Assembly (NCBI GenBank): GCA_003344405.1
Contig: NOWV01000080.1
Location: 124,001-188,000, forward strand
From: Trichoplax sp. H2
Lineage: Eukaryota > Placozoa > Uniplacotomia > Trichoplacea
Direction: 5' to 3'
Length of the DNA stretch: 64,000 nucleotides
Below are positions 13,612-28,500 of the stretch, in pieces; position 1 is the first letter of the stretch; every line of letters begins with the position of its first letter. A model generated the notes under the pieces. It was not told the DNA's origin. It did not search any database and was given only the letters and a program-made list of their open reading frames with translations. The position numbers and the translations under genes are program-made.

Positions 13612-16600
13612 ATGAAGAAAAACATTTTATTAACGCTATCTATACTCGTATTGCTTGAATTACTATCGATGATTCAAGCTCAGATAACATTAAAACTTTA
13701 TAAATATTGCATCGTTGGTAGTGGTCCAGGAGGTAAAATGATTCACTTTTTAAATCATATAGTATAGATGGAAATGAAATTGTTTAGTAGAATTTTTAAA
13801 GTTAGAATTGCTGAATAATTGTTATTTCTATCAAATTGATGGCTAATATTTTCCCTGAAATAGCTAATGAAAGATTTAATGTAGTAATACGAATAATTGA
13901 CTATTCTGTAGGTCTTCAAATGGCCTATTTTCTAAAGAAAGCCAACCGAAAATATATCGTGTTTGAAAAAAATAAGATATCAGGTCAGTCTATCTAATTA
14001 CAGACTCCATATCGGATTCGCTTTACTTTGATATAGCACCTATAGATCATACGAGACAGAAGAAATAGCGAAAGTAGTTTGAATTTCTAGCGTTGATCGA
14101 AATAGCACTGTGATCGTTACCGTATTTTCTCAACTCTTTAATATGAATTTTAATAGCAACAAAGATATTTTAAACCCTTTCTACAAACCAAATAGTTATT
14201 CTCATTATCGGTAGAAAAGATGGATCATGCTAGTTTTTAACTTAATTTTCCAATTCAGTGTGGTTCTGAAGCAATTTTGTAACTTATTATCATACTATTT
14301 CAAGTTGAAGTATCGCATAAGATTTTTTTAATAAGCCCTACCTATCTTAATTCAAGAATAAACTAAAATTTTACCTAGTAAATCATCTACAGTGCCGAAC
14401 TAGAATCGAAATTAGCTCTACTAATCTTCGCCATTACGATTTTTTAGCATATTTTACTTTAGAACTTAAAAATTTTACAGTTGGATACTTTTATCAGCCA
14501 TGTTTTCCCAGTCAATATTTGCTAAATTCAATTTGTTAGCGATAGTTCATTCAAACATTGATCTATTATTTCTTCCATCTACGTCTGATTTGATATACGG
14601 TACTCTTTAGTGTTTCGTAACTGCTGCGTTTATTCAGTTGGTACCCTAAATACGCGTACTCTACACGTTTCGATCTCTGCCATTAATTATTAATTACAAT
14701 AGTTTCGACGCATTCGATTCTTACTTTACTACCAAATAGGATCCATAATAGGTATATTTTAGCTACGTTTCAAGGATCTGCATCGCTACCAGTATAGGCA
14801 ACATTAAAATTTTCGGATCGTAAAATAATCTTTCATTCATAAAGAAAAAAATCCTCTTCCACACTAGTAAAACTATCTATCAACAGGTGGCATACCGTCT
14901 TGATTTAATAGCTATGTCAATGAATTAATAGCCAAAGCATATTTCGATAAAACGCTTTTTAAATAATATGCTACGCGAATAAAATAAACTAGCTCATTTT
15001 CTTTCTCATTCATTTTTCACTTTAAAGTTCATACATTTGATGATTGTTTTCTCCAAATGGTATAAGTGCTAATATAAATTATTATTAAAAACTAGGGTCA
15101 TTTTTCACTCATTATCCACGACATCGGCAACTTCTATCCGTCAACAAGAAATTTACAGGTACAGCATCACCACTTAAAATATTATCGTTGCGATATAAAA
15201 GTAGTCTTATTAGAGAATCGATATTCTAAATTTAAGCCATTATCCCATTGTAAACCTGGAAATGGCTCTAAATGACGTTGTAATAAAAGTACCTACATTA
15301 TTCTATGTAATCTAAAATCAAATTCAGTTATAAAACTATCCTAGCCAAAATAAAATTTTATAAAAGGATTACATTAAAGAATAGAATTTGAGAATAGTAG
15401 AGCAATAATTAATTAATGGCAAGAATCTAACCTAAAGTAGCGTAAGCTCTAAAAAAGAGGTATAGAAGTGTGCCCAAACTCATATCTAGACTTCTTAAAT
15501 ACACTTAGTTTATTCTATTAATGGCAATAAAATGTTGTCTTCAATCAGACTTTTGTAATCAAAAAGTCGTTCTCTTCACGTAAATAATCAAGTTATCAAA
15601 CGAATCGATTAATTTAAAATATTACCACTTTTTCATTAATTTCCAACACCGTAAGATCGAGCAGTTTACTGCAACTTAGGTACCCTGGTACATCAAGTCA
15701 CCTAAATCATGTACGATATTGTCACCGACTACTTCCTGACAAGTTTACTAGTCTAACGTAAAGCACTAACTTTGAGTTGATTCTACAGATTACTACCCTA
15801 ATTTATCGAAAGATCGAATAAGACATATGGTACTGCTACTATAACGCCTAAGAACTACCCATCTAAAAGGCTCAAAACTAATAGATACGCTGTACTATAA
15901 TCTACAAAAGTCTATAACACTGAAACACTGTCAGCAACATACTTTCCTAAACTCTATTAATTTGGCAACGTAGTGTCGTAACATATATTTAATTAATTGG
16001 CTAATATTAGCTATCTACTTAATATTAGCTTCGCGATAATATCCAAAATTAGATGTCTAACCGTATCAATTATAGGTATCAATACAATCAAATATGGGGT
16101 ACATCACTGCAAAAGTGTAAAAATGATCTTAAGTTATTCTGTATTCAATCCTAATTCATCTTGTATATCTGCGTATTTATATTTATCTAGGCGCTAAGAA
16201 TGCTGAATTCAATTTGAGACATGACTGGAATAGTCTCTTAAGTGATAATGCCAGCTTAATCATGCCAAATTACTCTGATAAATACTATCCACATGCAGAT
16301 GAATTGGTAAGCACACTAATGAGTGGATTATAAGAATGTAATTGAAAAGGCTTTGAATTAAGTTATGACACAAATTTAAAAAATTGACGGTTTTGTTATT
16401 AGTAACTAGTATTTAAGTATTTAAGTCATATATTGTAAGATACGCCGTTCGATTTACATGAATTTAATTAAATGCCTTTATGAACTTAAACCAACTTATT
16501 GACCAAATTTTAAATAGGTTCGCTATCTTAATGATTATGCAAATCAATTCAAATTAAATATCCAATATGATACCAATATCGTAAGAATATCTCGGGTCCA

Positions 16601-19600
16601 CTATAAAAAAAAGATTAAATTTAAAATGATGGATCAGCGTAATACCTTAACCTTATGTGATGTCGCAATAATCAGGTAATATTATCAGTAAGGCATTGTA
16701 TAGTGTTTTCAAAACAGAATTAGTTATCACACAATACAATGACAAATCCAATTTCAATCCTTTTGCTAGAAATGATAGATTTAGCATTAACGTTACGGTA
16801 TTTAATATCTTATTAGCACCGGACTATCAGTGCCGTATATTCCACCAAATATTACTGGAATAGATTTGACTGAGGTAATTTTAGCAGCATTTCACACGAC
16901 TAACATCAGATTGAAATAAAATGGAAAATATTAAAGTTAATATGCTGAACTTTCGATTTCGGTTATTATTTGCATCTTCTTCTTAAACCTTAATCATTTT
17001 TATTTCTGGTTAGGGATACGAATCGATATCAACCAATGCATCTGATTATGAGGGTCAATCAGTTTTAATCCTTGGCCAAGGTAAATCTCAAAGTTTGATA
17101 GCATTATCCCAAATCAAAATCAATACTTTTAGATAATGAATTAATTTCAGCTTCATTTACAATCCTTAAATTTAATTTTCTACTAATACGCTATTTCTAC
17201 TTGATCATCTATTGATAGGCAATTCGGCCTTCGAAACAGCTCAAGCAATATCTTCAACATGCAATTTTCTGCATATGCATGGAAGGTAAACCATTTTCAA
17301 TTAAATTAAAATTATAATAACATCCAAAGCATGAGCATATAATTTAAAAAAAAAAGTATTTAATCGTCTCATCTAAAAATTCTGAAGGTTTTACATCAAT
17401 AATTTACGCTCTTATAAATTATTATTCATTCCTAAATATTACTTCCAATACTTTTATAGGGGTGGAGTTAGGTTGGCTACATCAACCCACTATATAGGAG
17501 ATGTTAGGTAAAATAATGATAATTGCCAAGTAGAAGTAGCCTAACTTATATTGAGTTTAGTGAAATGCATCAATAGTCGTATTAATTGAGTAGAAATGTA
17601 AGATAAACATCTAAAAAATTAACTCTTGTCAATGTAATTTAGTTATATGCATTCCTAACAGATAAAAATAATCCTAACATGATCTAGGAGTCACAGATAA
17701 AATAGAATATTTACATTAATTTTCTAGCTGGTATACGATTCTGATACGCTTCATTTCATTTTGTAACTCATTTCAGTCTGCTAGTTTACTCATCATCCCT
17801 TGCAGTAAGCTAAATTCTCCAAGTCCATAAATTTAAGGATTTATATTATTAAATTTTAAATGTCTTGGTACAATAATATCATGCTATCAGTCATGAACTT
17901 CCTTTGATTTAGTAGTACTAGCAATTGCTTAGATTGTGGTAGAAATTCAAACATCAACTAGTTATAATACAAAAAAGGGATTCAACTTTTAATTTATTTC
18001 TTGCGATCTAGGGCAGTAAATTCTAAAGTAATTGACTCCTATCAACTGAAAACGCTAGATGGACTTAATGGTGAGGAAACTTTTTAAAAATGGGAATGTC
18101 TTTACATTAGCAATGTACTATCGTTGTATCAAAGTTAGTTTTTATTGCTATCCAAATATCTGTATAATTCATAAATTTTTCGTTACTGTGAAAGCATTTA
18201 TGATTTCAATTAATTAAGATTATGTCGCACCAGATTTACCTTTAAAACTTTACAAGTTTTTAGTCATAACATTCTATTTCTTTCTAAAAAGTTCATAATC
18301 AGTCTTGTTGGATTTCATAGCTATTGTTGAAGCTTACGGGAAGAATCACTAAAAATCTCAGTTATAGTTTATAATTACTTAGTAAAGTTTCTACAATTAT
18401 AATTAGTCATCGAGGCTATAAAAAATTCTTAAGAATACTACTTAGATCTAATAATTTATAATGTGTAGAATGTTTTAAAAATGGTCCAAATACTCAATCG
18501 ATTAATATGATATTAAGACTACTGACTACCATTAGAAAACTGAATAGAACTTTATGCTCTAAGACAACTAGTTTATTTATACTATATAATTGTTACTCTA
18601 GGGTTATTAATTGTCCTGTAAATATTAATTATTCATTCTATCGTATAGAGCAAGATATTCGAAAGATGGGATTTGTTAAAACTCCAGACAATAGGATTAA
18701 GGATTGTCCAAAAACATCAAAAGGCGATCTCGAGGGTAAATGATAGAGTAAAACTAATCGAGGGAATCTAGGAATAAAATTATCGAAGATAAATAAGTCC
18801 GTAATTTTGTAATTTCAAATCAAAATGTCTTTATATCAATTGAAGAGTTCAGATTCTAGTTGACTTCGTATTATATAACGACATTCCACGCTACAGCTAC
18901 CTTTGAATTCCTTATGGAATGTTTAATTTCTAAGAAAATTAATTGATTAAATGTTTCGCTAATCTTTACGATCAACGACATTCCTCACTATCCGATATAA
19001 TGGCTAATTTCATGTCCGCTAGTAGCAGTTTTATCGATTTCATTAATTGCTTGCTATTTTTCTTATTTAGATGACATAAGAAATAGTGGCTATGACCGCG
19101 TTATCCGCTGCCTAGGATTTCAGGTTTTACTCAAAATATGAATTAATAAATTAAGCTGCTGCCAATATTTGGAATAACAAATAGAAAATTGCTTCTTTTC
19201 CAATATCAAGATAATTTATGTCAGTTTCAATTTAGGAAGATTTTTATTAATTTTATCATTAGCAAACACAGTAACTAGTTTCACTTGTATATAATTAACT
19301 CTACGTCCTGTAAATAAATGCGCAATTACAACATCTGAGATACGACTAAAGTCCGAAATACATAATAGCCAATTTCGTACCTTCGCCATAATATATGTGT
19401 ATATTCGTATATTAGTATATGGTGGTTTTTAATTTGTCTAATTTTGTATGATAATTGTAAATTATACCAGTATTTTTTACCGCGAATTTACTTACAACCC
19501 TTCAAATTAGCATGATCGCTCAATATATAGCGTAAATGCTTATCCTAAATCAGGTAGTGGGCGCTTGTATAAATATCCGGAAATTCGACCGAATTTTGAA

Positions 19601-22600
19601 TCTGTTTCAGTGCCAAAGATGTTTTTTGGTATGATCATAAAGTAAATTTATCTGTTATATTATACTCTATTATAATATCATCGTATTGGTAATTATTTAT
19701 TAGCAATGATATCAAAATAGCTTAAAGGTTTTAGAATACCTAGCTGATTACTTTAAATTATTTTATCTTCTTCGGACCCAACAATTGTATCTCAATCCAA
19801 CTTTTGTTTCAGCTGGTGCACTGACCCACTCTTTGGACTATCGCCATTCAGGTGGATGTTGCATTCAGGGTTTTCGATATACAGGTAAATTCCGTTCAAT
19901 ATAACAATTAGTAACTGCAGTAATTAGAAGTACTCTGAAACCGATATCATATTGTCACGGTACGGACCACCGTGAGAATAAATGATTAAATTTAGTGTTA
20001 AACATTTATATATGGAGATAACTATTAATGACTGTTACAAAACAGCTTTGCTACAAGATAACATAATATACGATCAATAAGTCAATTCCTTGAACCACGT
20101 ATCAAGGAACGATATCTGCACTATCACAAACACTTTTGCTCTACTAGCAGACTACACAAAGACTTAAACGCCTCGTATTTTACGTTAAACACTAAGTTGG
20201 AGAATTATCTTTATTTCACGATATACTGCATTTATATATTATTCCTCAATAGTTCATGAGTCATAGATAATACAATTAACCTCGGAATCATTTACTGAAT
20301 TAGATATTAATTTTAGCTACTGCTCCCTTAATGCAGACAACAGTATTTACCAACATAGACATGTAATGACTAATACAGAATAGTCAGATTACGATATGTC
20401 CTATCACGGAACATTTCCATGATAATTTACAGTCTACCATAAGTAAATTACAATCACAATGATTGGAATTGTAAGTAGATGATTTGCATTCCCTATTATA
20501 ACTATTAATTTAAGTATGTGTATAAGTGTCACTGTCATAAAAAGTCAGTGCTATATTAAAACACAGTATATCCAAATTAGAAGCTAACTAAATTGGGACT
20601 GGCTAACAGAATTATCCTAACATAGTTATTTCTACTGTAATACAGTATATAACACTGTAACAATGACCTACAGTAAGAACTACTGTAGTTATTATTTTAT
20701 TACAGTAAATTATGCTGTATTGTAGTAAGAGTTCTCATAAGGTAACTAATATTAATTGATGATATGAGCTAAATTTGGTGAACTGTTATGACTCATACAT
20801 GATAGCTGCTGCCGAAAGGTATTTAAGCTCGGCAGATAGTGGAATAAATGAAGAGTTTTATAGTTGTTTTAACGTAGAAGCAAAGGCGTCTAAACTCTTG
20901 CGAGGTAGTTAAGGGATACTGAATCCCAGAGACTATAGTAATTTAGAGATTTGTTTTACGTTATCTTTGTAACGAAACTGGTTTGTGACACATATTTACA
21001 TTTTAATCTTTCGTTTAGTGCGTGCCTTGCATCGTCTTCTGGAATGGAGATATCATAAACAGCCATGGCCTTCCATACCAGTTTCCTCAGCAAATTTAAT
21101 AGATCATCTGTTAACTCGCATTAATCAGGCATCGGTTAGACTATAAAGACTATACTTGTTATTTATTATTTTACATTACGATATTAATGGACATATCCAT
21201 TTTAAGTAAACTAATACTACATAATTGTTTTTAGATTAATCGAGGTTAAAGTTAGTAGAATAATGAAAGATTTTTTTCATTTTATGTCCGAAATTTTTAT
21301 TCAGGGATTATATCAAATGTTTGGAAAGCTCGTCGATATTATTATAATCGGTAAACATCTGCCTTAGTGTATAATAATTGTAAACTGTTTTTGTAATTAA
21401 AGTTCTATAAATAAACTATGGCAGCAGGCTAATAGGATGTGTACAATATCTAACAAAATTATAAAATTTTATATGATGACCTAAAAATTTAATTTCATCA
21501 ATTTTAATCGTTACCACACTTAGGGCATAATCACTCGCATCAGTATCTAGAGGAGGTTCCTGTAGGAATTATACCGGAACTAAAAAGTTAGCAAAAGTAT
21601 CATTTGCACAGATATCGTTTTTTCACTAAATTCCAATTTCTATATTTAATAAAAAAATTTTACAATCAATATAGGCCCTAATTTTATTTAAATTTAAATT
21701 TTTAGCCGAAACTGGTAGAGATATAAAGAATGGTTTCATTACTCTTACTTTTGAATACGGTAAAGAATTTTCCGGGAAAGGGTAAAATGAATATCAGTAT
21801 TTTTCAAGCATTAATTTAATATCTGAAAATGCTATACCGTGATATACTCGAAATTCTCTAATATTTTAAGTTACAGTATTATATTAGTTATACTATAGTT
21901 TGGAATTTTCTAGATTTACATTAGTTAACATCATATAGATGATAAGACTAATTAGGATCTTAACATTTTCCACCGATATCTAAACTGATCAAATATTCCG
22001 ATTCCCGACTTAAACACACATCTACTTGGATAGTTTTATTTCCTTGTTTACCAAAGAGATTCTTACCATAAATTTCAGTTTTCGCGATATTTCAAACTGT
22101 AATAAATTTTCAAATACCTTACTTTAAATATATCCTACTATAACAAACATGATCACGCAAATATTAAATATAACTGCAGGGTAATAACATTTTCGATCAG
22201 CATTTTTACTGGCTAAATGCTATGAAACAGAACCAAGATCATAACGATATAAAAATTTTATTGGGTATTCTAGTCGATAGCAAAATATTTTGCAATGAAT
22301 TGGAGTAGTCAACAAATACTTCAATTGATTATCCAGGAATACATTCTAAACTTAAACCAATAATTTACATTGCTCGAGAATTTTAAATTTAAATTTTCTA
22401 ATTATACCTTGCTTTGAACTTTAGCAAGGATACTTTGGGTCCTGAAAATTATAATCATACCGCGAAAACAGCCCATCGAAGTGGGAATATTCATCCAATA
22501 ATTCGATATTATAAAAATTTTATAAAATGTAAATAATTACAGTCTTTCTTAATCATCTTAGTAATCGATGAAACTATGAAATATAGCGAATAAAATCATG

Positions 22601-23285
22601 TCATTACACTCTGTGTTTGATTACATGGATTAAAGATTTGACCTATATACAATAGCTTATAGAATAGAAATACAGTATGTAATTATCGCATTTTCATATA
22701 TAATTTTATTAAAAATTCTAATAGCTATCTTTACTCAACTATAGCTAAGAAAGATGAAGCATCAATACCACCAGCAAACAAGGAACACCATGTTTTGGAG
22801 GATTTTCTGACAGACTGGTTTGAGAATGATATATTCTAAGCACGATTACAAAATGAATTTATAGCATTTTCAATTTAGAGTAAAAACTACATATCAACCA
22901 ACTAAATAATCAATTCTGTCGGATAGGAGCGTTTACAATCATCATGGTCATTACATTAATCTATTTATCCAAAGTATTCTTCAAACCGATCTTCGCCATT
23001 TTTATGTCAAATCTTGCTTTGAGGTAAATTGAATCTTAACCGACCTAAATCTAATTGCGATTGGAAAATAGTACTACTGTGTCAAATTCCATTTATTTCG
23101 ATTGAGCTCTAACTTAATTAAGTATAGCCTTCTAGTATTAAGTTCGTAATCTTTGTATGAATCAATTTTTTTGATAAACGTATTGACCATAAGTTTCATA
23201 ATCTAATTAGCTATCCATGACTTTCAAAACTTTACCGACAAGTTGTGATCGCACCGTTATAGAAAGATCAAAGCTAAAGACTTAA
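13612..23285 (+). CDS. FOXRED2-like FAD-dependent oxidoreductase, copy C (22 exons, 602 aa)
   Basis: Exons: 13612-13732, 13912-13983, 15096-15158, 16191-16306, 16518-16675, 16817-16874, 17014-17080, 17219-17285, 17460-17507, 18012-18070, 18649-18735, 19071-19123, 19511-19628, 19813-19884, 21019-21134, 21305-21350, 21524-21586, 21706-21781, 22425-22528, 22745-22817, 22927-23023, 23211-23285. They sum to 1809 bp, all in frame. The N-terminus has a Lys-Lys start and a long hydrophobic run ending in Ala-Gln near residue 24, a good signal peptide. GSGPGG follows at about 36-41 (FAD) and [10 protein letters not shown] from 217 (NAD(P)H). STGLSVP precedes the second Rossmann fold. [11 protein letters not shown] with a vicinal Cys pair (378-379) replaces the GGFIHGFRY of copy B. 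The last exon carries LPTSC and ends -KLKT with no ER-retrieval signal. Exon 12 is three codons shorter than in B. Intron 14 hosts a ~630 bp solo-LTR-like insertion. The gene looks intact and is probably functional; its substrate is unknown. Confidence 0.93.
20033..20662. mobile_element. Solo LTR-like element 1, in intron 14 of copy C
   Basis: This 630 bp element begins TGTTACA and ends TGTAACA. It is flanked by the 5-bp direct repeat ATGAC (20028-20032 and 20663-20667). The short TG...CA inverted termini, the 5-bp target duplication and the absence of longer inverted repeats fit a solo LTR better than a DNA transposon. A second copy at 32372-33000 differs at roughly 20 positions (about 97% identity by eye). 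No internal coding region is present. Strand and superfamily are undetermined. Confidence 0.75.
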
Positions 23286-25588
23286 CTTCTTCACAAGCCA
23301 TCGATTGTTAACACTCTGTTAGCGATGCCGAAATCTTATGACTATATCTTGTTCTTTCAATAATTAATTAATTAATTAACGAAATACTTTTATAATTAAT
23401 ATATAAAGTTATTTTTATTAATTATTTTGCTAAATGGTTGTATATCAGAAATTATTCATTGTCTTTCGTAGCGGACGAAATGTTCGAAATAACAGCGCTG
23501 AAATACCCATTGATGATATCTACTTAATATGTAACCATACATATCTGTATAAGCCTAAACTAGGTGATAAAATTAGCATTTAGTTCCATCAATAGATTGG
23601 TATCAATTGCTTTTGCATTTTACTAGCTATAGGTACTGGTTTTCGAAAATTAGAGTTGAATCTAATCACCACCTGAATTTGATACTCTTTCGGGAATTCA
23701 CTAGTCAATATTGCATATCGAGGGTCAAACACGTATAATAATTTTAATCTTGCTTCATCGGACATTTATAAAGATAGTCTCAAACACATAGGAGACGTAA
23801 AATAATCCTTATCCCAGCTATTCTAATAGCATAGTATGGAAGAATTCTAAAAATTGGCTTTTTATACGGTCGATGCTATTTTACCTTATTCTAATATTAA
23901 GTAGAAAGTAAAATGATGCATACTCATCATGCATAAAGCTGTCATTTATGTGGTATTTTATCATGTTGTCTAAACTTAAATGTAACAATAGTAATACAAA
24001 CAGTTTAACGGACTCAAAGATAAATCGACAATATGCTTAACTAATCAATCAGTCAACGTGTTAGGCTTATGCCCTCAAGCCTATCGATAACTTTCCACTT
24101 TCTTCTTAACATTTTACGATTTACAGTAATCTTCCTTTATAATAACACTCCTCTCATATCTTGAATTTGACTTCTAGCGAAGCAAATTACTATATCTATC
24201 CATTTATAAGCTATTTCTCAACCTACCTCTGACAGGAGCGGCGAGTAAAACATAGCATCAATACTAATATAGTGCAAGTACTGTAAACAATTTGTCCTTC
24301 TTCTTACAGTAATACTGCACTCTTTAGCAGCTAATTACATGCATAATTACGCATATTATACCCATAAAAAAGAATTATTCACCATTTTCACAATATAGCT
24401 TCTTGTACTTTATAACGTAAAGCACAATAGGTACTACATTGCTATAAATGGTATCATAGAGTTCTAAGGAAGCACCTGTTGCATATATATCGTGGTTATA
24501 AGCATAAGAAATTGATCAGCTTTCCTTCGCTTTTAGCAAGGAAATTTGTTTATAAATTGCATTTTACACTTGAAAAACAGCTTATACGATCAGTACATTA
24601 GAAATCTCTTCAGCTATATTTAGATTAGTTCTCAATAAGGCAAAAGCTAGCGCATATATGCATAGCATCGCCAATGCAGTCGCATCTTGTAAATAATAAC
24701 ATATCGGAACCTTATAGTAAGTCCTTTATTCTATTTAAGATTATATAGTATATAAAATACTCCGCTGTACGCTGTAGACGTTATGTATATAAATAAGATT
24801 GACTATATTGTTGTCAGAAACGTCGATATCAACAAAGCATATTGCTTTCTATAAAATTATTGTCAATATACAGTATTAAACTATTCATTGTAGATAGAAC
24901 GGAATTAGAAAGTTACTGTACAGGAAGGATTACGAACGTGAACAATGCATGTCATCAGAAAAGAAGCTTGAATTAATTTCAATATAGTCCATGTTATAGC
25001 TTCATGACTGTAGCTTTCGTGTATGGCTCGTGATTTAAATCATTTCGAATTTTAGGAATATGCAAGAGCAATATTAAATACATCGATTAAACCTAGCATA
25101 CTTTCTATTTTATCTATTAGAAAATCATCTACTATCGAAATAGACACTGCAATATGATAAATGCCTCAATCAATACAATTTTAAATTATTTGCATTATGG
25201 CCCAAAAATTATTGTTTTTGTTATGCAAACTACGATGAAATAAAGATTACTATAACGCGTTAATGTGAATTATTCAAGAGACGCCAACAATGCTGTTTAT
25301 TAATTTATTAAATTCTATTGCTACGATCTATTCTATTGAAAAATTAAAGCCTACATAATAATTGTATAGCTTGCAGCAGAGTCCAAATTCAATTTTTAAG
25401 TTATCAATCATTCTAAAGATGTCAATCAACAATGCTATCGATTAATTTATAAAATTCTATAGCCACAATTTCTTGTATTGAAAATAAAGCTTCCATATAA
25501 GGCGTATAGCTTGTAGCTGAGTTACCATTGAACTTTCAAGTTGTTAAAAAGAATCTCTTTTAGAGTGAAGAAGTGGATTCAATCCATC
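23286..25588. other. Intergenic spacer C-D
   Basis: About 2.3 kb. I see no exons of the family, no long open frame and no RNA gene. The distal end contains the tandem duplication at 25279-25560. Confidence 0.5.
25279..25560. repeat. Tandem duplication of a ~142 bp unit just upstream of copy D
   Basis: Two diverged units share CAACAATGCT, ATTAATTTAT, AAATTCTAT, AATAAAGC/TTAAAGC and GTATAGCTTG in the same order at a constant offset of about 142 bases. The second unit ends about 30 bases before the start codon of copy D, so it probably overlaps the promoter or 5' UTR. Confidence 0.7.
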
Positions 25589-28500
25589 ATGTTTATAGAG
25601 AGGAATAGGCTATTTTATTTCCTTGTTTTATTACTTTCTGCCATCGGAATCCATGCTAAATGTATTCATTATCAGTACTGCATTATAGGCGCAGGACCAG
25701 GAGGTAAAGGGCATCATTAGATTTTATATACATCATTTTAGGTTAAGTCAAAGCCAATAGAAATTTCAAGATGCTTGCCTTTATCAAGCTTTAATTAGAG
25801 ACCAGCTTATCTGTCGAAGTATTTCTAATCTTTCTGTCAAGAAAGTAATCTCCTGCATCTACTCCTTTTAAAAGTCCTCTATTGATTATTTAATGTACTT
25901 GTAGGGTTACAGATGGCTTATTACTTTCAACGTGCAGGCCGAGACTACGTTGTATTCGAACGGAATAATATTTCAGGTAGCCAAGTAATTCAAACATAGA
26001 GTTAATAATAAATAAGTAACTGGGCAATTTTAGCAGTTACCAAAACTTTTAGAGTTAAGTTAGGTAGTCAATGGATTAAATCTATTTATAATTATGAACG
26101 ATTGAATTTGAAGCAAAACCTTATTTCATGCATAGAAACTCAATTCCAATGTTAAAACGCTTTCTGAGCATTACGTTTTAAGTTTTTATCTAAAGTTTCC
26201 AGATCATGCACACAAGCTGTGGATGATTACTTTACTAATACCCTTGATCGAAGAAAAGAACAGGGTCTAATATCTGATTAAGTATAGTACATTTAATCTA
26301 AATTTACGTTAATCTTTCATCTCTGGTTAAATTCAGTGATAACATCAGTGTTTGATAAAACTTTGGATTTTACTACATTCCCGATAAAGGGTTGACATGT
26401 AAGCAACTGTAGGAGGTTTAATTAAAGTTCACGTTAGTCTTTTATCTCTCGTTAAAATGATCAAGCACAACAGTATTTGATGAAATATAGGATTTTACAG
26501 CATTTCTTATACAGGGTTGATATCTAATCAACCATAGTAGGTTAGTTTAAGTTTACGTTAATCTTTATCTCTAGCTAAGTTAATCAAGAACAGCAGTGTT
26601 GGATGAAACTTAGGATTTTACTGCATTAGAGTTAATATCGATCGATCTACTCACTTATCCTCTTCGTAAGTACACCGGCTAGACACTTGATAATTTTAGT
26701 ACTAAAATCTGTACATTAAAGATAAGGATATCAATAGAAAGATTTAGTTTCTATTAATGTCTGTGGTTCAGTAATCTAAATCGCACAGCAAACTGTTACT
26801 GTACCTTATATTGTATTATCAACCGGAACAACTATCATCAACGAATAAATATGTACGCTCTTACATATAGTCCAACTAGACTAGCTTATATCAACTGTAA
26901 TTATCTAAAGTCTTGTACAACTTGTAGCTAATAATTTTAACATTGAAAAGAAGATAGTTATATCTACTTTTCCATAGCACTAATAACACCATCTGATAAA
27001 TGCTCCCGGATCGACCTTTTAGTGTAAGAGGCAATACTATCTTGCAAATGTCTGACGGTATATCAAAACTATTTCGACTACCGGCAATTGGCCTCGATTA
27101 AAGCGCCTAATCACGTTGACTTAGCGGTATATTACTTAACTGGTACCGGTAGTTGAACATTTGCTTAACTCGTAATCAAATCTGTAGATTTAGTTTAGCA
27201 ATTTTAGGTAAAATTAAGGCTTATATTCCATAACTGCGAAAATCTAATCGTTTAAAACGTTATTTAATGTTAGGAATGATCTAATAAACTTGTACGGTTA
27301 CTAAAGATCGCTATAGGGCAAAAAATATCTGTAGTATTATCAATCTTGCTCCTTTCAATTTTAACATTTAACGTTCCATATTTCTACCCTGGTAGCCAAT
27401 TATTGGCAGAAATCTAAGGATTTTACAGTATAGTTAGATGCAGTATTATTTCGTAAGATTTCGTGTAAAATTACATATTTTAAATTAAACTATATATTTA
27501 CAGGATCCTTTTTTACTCACTATCCAAGGCACCGACGTCTACTTTCCATTAATAAAAAACATACAGGTAACGATCATTATCTTAATATAATTATAGCAGC
27601 CAAATAATACTACTTCGCTTTCGTCCAATGTATTCGCATTACATGATTTGACAAATATGAAGTTAATTTAGAATGCTTTATTTTTCTCTCCATAGTGTCT
27701 GTTATGTAATTCACCTATATTAATCTACTGAGTATTACTAATAAGTAATAATAACCATTTAGGAGCAAAAAATGCTGAATTTAATTTAAGACACGATTGG
27801 AATACACTTTTAAGCCATAAGAGTAATTTAACCATGACCCGTTATTCCGATGACATTTATCCACATGCCGACGACTTGGTATGTTGAAAATGTTTAGCGT
27901 ATTATAGAGTATAGCTTATCATCAGCGATGAGAACTGCTCCTCAGATTTATCAACGATATTATTTGCATTCCAAAATTTTACTCTTCTTCTTTAATTTTT
28001 TATTACAGGTCAAATATTTAAATGACTACGCTAACGAGCTGAAGCTAATGATAAGATATAATAAAAACATCACTAGAATAACTCGAGTTCACTCCAAGAA
28101 GTCTATTATTTTTAAACTAGTTGATCAAAATATGGAATGTTATGTATGCGATAGACTCATTATCAGGTAAACTAGGATTGAAATGGTCACTCTTTGTGTA
28201 CATAACTAATTTAAATTAGCTAATTACAATAATTATCAATGGTCGTTATCGCCGCATAAAATCAGTTATTGGAGACAGTTAGGGCAGATCTATCGTAATT
28301 TATTAAAGAGATACAATTAAATATAGAATGTTGGTAAAGTTCGCCAATACATGTGCGATATAAATCTGGAAGTTGCTTACTTACTATATAATATTCCTGT
28401 TGATTTCAAATACGACCACAAATTAATCGTAAAAACAATTTTCGTCTAATTTAACGTAATATATAAATGAAATCAGATTAAATGTTGCTTATTTTCATGA

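Noticed and set aside
20033-20662. Miniature inverted-repeat DNA transposon
   Set aside because: Inverted similarity of the ends stops after about seven bases, and the target duplication is 5 bp, which fits an LTR better.
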